This document shows, piece by piece, positions 63,078-64,000 of a stretch of 64,000 nucleotides of DNA. Source of the stretch: JAJYTL01 sp046705265 (GTDB lineage Bacteria; Pseudomonadota; Alphaproteobacteria; Ferrovibrionales; Ferrovibrionaceae); contig JBJKQL010000036.1 of assembly GCA_046705265.1 (NCBI GenBank), positions 1 through 64,000 on the forward strand. Reading direction: 5' to 3'. A program made the position numbers and the translations under genes. Under the pieces are notes generated by a model. The model was given only the letters and a program-made list of their open reading frames with translations, was not told where the DNA came from and did no database searches. Position 1 is the stretch's first letter, and each line of letters opens with the position of its first letter.

Positions 63078-64000
63078 ATGTCGGGGATAAACGAGGCCGA
63101 AGTATGGCAAGCCTTGCGCGCAGTGGTTGATCCTGATCGCGGTGGCAATGTCGTCGATCTTGGCATGGTTTCGAGCCTCGCCGTGCGCGATGGCCGGGTC
63201 TCGTTCGCGATCGAGGTGGCGCCGGGTGAGGGCGACCGCAAGGAGGCACTGCGCCAAGCTTGCGAGGCCGCGGTCCGGGCCGTGCCCGAGGTCGGCGCCG
63301 TCAATGCGGTGCTAACCGCGGAGCGAAGCGCTGCCGCAGCGAGGCCCCCTGCGCGGCGGCCGAACCAAGGCTCTCGGGCGCATGGACCGCAGGGTTCGGG
63401 ATCGCAAGCCACAGGCGTTCAACTTGGCCAGAAGCCGGAAATCCCAGGCGTTCGTGCAATCATCGCCGTTGCCTCAGGGAAGGGAGGGGTCGGTAAGTCC
63501 ACGACGGCGGTCAATCTCGCGCTGGGCCTCGCGGCCCTCGGCCATAAGGTGGGACTGTTGGACGCGGATATCTACGGACCCTCGGTACCGCGGCTTCTTG
63601 GCCTCGCCGGGCAGAAACCCCAAATCGTCGATGGCAAGCGCATCGCGCCGCTTGGGAAATGGGGCATCGTCGCCATGTCGATTGGCTTCATGGTCGCCGA
63701 GGACACGCCGACCATCTGGCGCGGGCCGATGGTGATGGGGGCGCTGGAGCAGTTATTACGCGAGGTGGCTTGGGGAGAGCTGGACTTTCTCATTGTCGAT
63801 ATGCCGCCCGGCACCGGTGATGCCCAACTCACCATGGCGCAGCGCGTGCCGCTGGCCGGAGCAATTATCGTATCGACGCCTCAGGATATTGCGCTCATCG
63901 ACGCTCGTAAGGGGCTTCATATGTTTCGTCGCGTCGGTGTTCCGGTGTTCGGTATCGTTGAGAACATGAGCTATTTCATTTGTCCCCATTGCGGCGAACG
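63078..64000 (+). CDS. apbC: Mrp/NBP35-family iron-sulfur carrier ATPase, 3' end cut by window edge
   Basis: A P-loop ATPase that carries [4Fe-4S] clusters to target enzymes. The frame starts at ATG 63078 and is open to the window edge (307 codons). Residues 1-75 form a MIP18/DUF59 domain, followed by a linker of about 40 residues rich in Ala, Arg and Gly. The ATPase domain has VASGKGGVGKST (deviant Walker A), LLDADIYGPSVPRLLG, LIVDMPPGTGDAQLT and ENMSYFICPHCGE with the CxxC that binds the shared cluster. Only the last part is missing. It diverges from hflK. Confidence 0.94.
   Translation, partial: MSGINEAEVWQALRAVVDPDRGGNVVDLGMVSSLAVRDGRVSFAIEVAPGEGDRKEALRQACEAAVRAVPEVGAVNAVLTAERSAAAARPPARRPNQGSRAHGPQGSGSQATGVQLGQKPEIPGVRAIIAVASGKGGVGKSTTAVNLALGLAALGHKVGLLDADIYGPSVPRLLGLAGQKPQIVDGKRIAPLGKWGIVAMSIGFMVAEDTPTIWRGPMVMGALEQLLREVAWGELDFLIVDMPPGTGDAQLTMAQRVPLAGAIIVSTPQDIALIDARKGLHMFRRVGVPVFGIVENMSYFICPHCGE

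Overview
The window looks like a stretch of alphaproteobacterial chromosome, most likely Rhodospirillales-like. This is inferred from gene content and order: a CycM-like cytochrome c beside pheA, aroQ-accB-accC-aat, rne divergent from amiC-mrcA-prfB, and mreB-mreC-mreD-mrdA-rodA. An HscB with an N-terminal zinc finger, an RNase E with a split S1 domain and a C-terminal GWW motif, and the high GC content fit the same assignment. I see no prophage, transposon, integrase, CRISPR array, rRNA or tRNA. Almost every gene is core housekeeping, so any novelty lies mainly in regulatory sequence and gene-structure anomalies rather than in a new accessory system.

Layout. 1-16 kb: cytochrome c (cut by the window edge), pheA, the aroQ-accB-accC-aat operon, a fused thiS-thiG gene, glpK behind an M48 protease, a divergent gamma-glutamyltransferase-like lipoprotein with an aminotransferase, and RNase E with a long leader. 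14.8-28.4 kb: the wall genes amiC and mrcA, prfB with a programmed +1 frameshift, glnE-bcp, a large AsmA-like protein, and a decaying operon (carboxymuconolactone decarboxylase, GNAT pseudogene, frameshifted PEP-mutase-like gene) opposite a MocR regulator. 30-33 kb: tyrS, anmK and an alpha/beta hydrolase.

33.4-41.3 kb is a full ISC iron-sulfur operon that begins with a cysteine-synthesis gene: cysE, iscR, two cysteine desulfurases, iscU, iscA, hscB, hscA, fdx and iscX. A palindrome resembling an IscR site lies in its promoter and could serve promoters in both directions. 41.3-45.4 kb carries a TfoX-like protein with a GNAT, an enoyl-CoA hydratase, a DEAD-box helicase and a lipoprotein.

45.6-51.3 kb is the Rod/Mre elongasome cluster. 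51.4-58.2 kb holds branched-chain amino acid synthesis (leuA; ilvB-ilvN-ilvC behind miaA). A 636-bp leuA-ilvC gap there contains a terminator, inverted repeats and a structured leuA leader with a candidate upstream ORF. 58.2-64 kb has serB, a DegQ/DegP protease with HflK/HflC, and a truncated Mrp/ApbC ATPase.

The anomalies that most deserve checking are the apparent ATC start of accB, the ThiS-ThiG fusion with an internal GG motif, the prfB frameshift, the two broken genes next to the MocR regulator, the shared palindrome at the isc promoter, the long rne leader, and the leuA upstream region.
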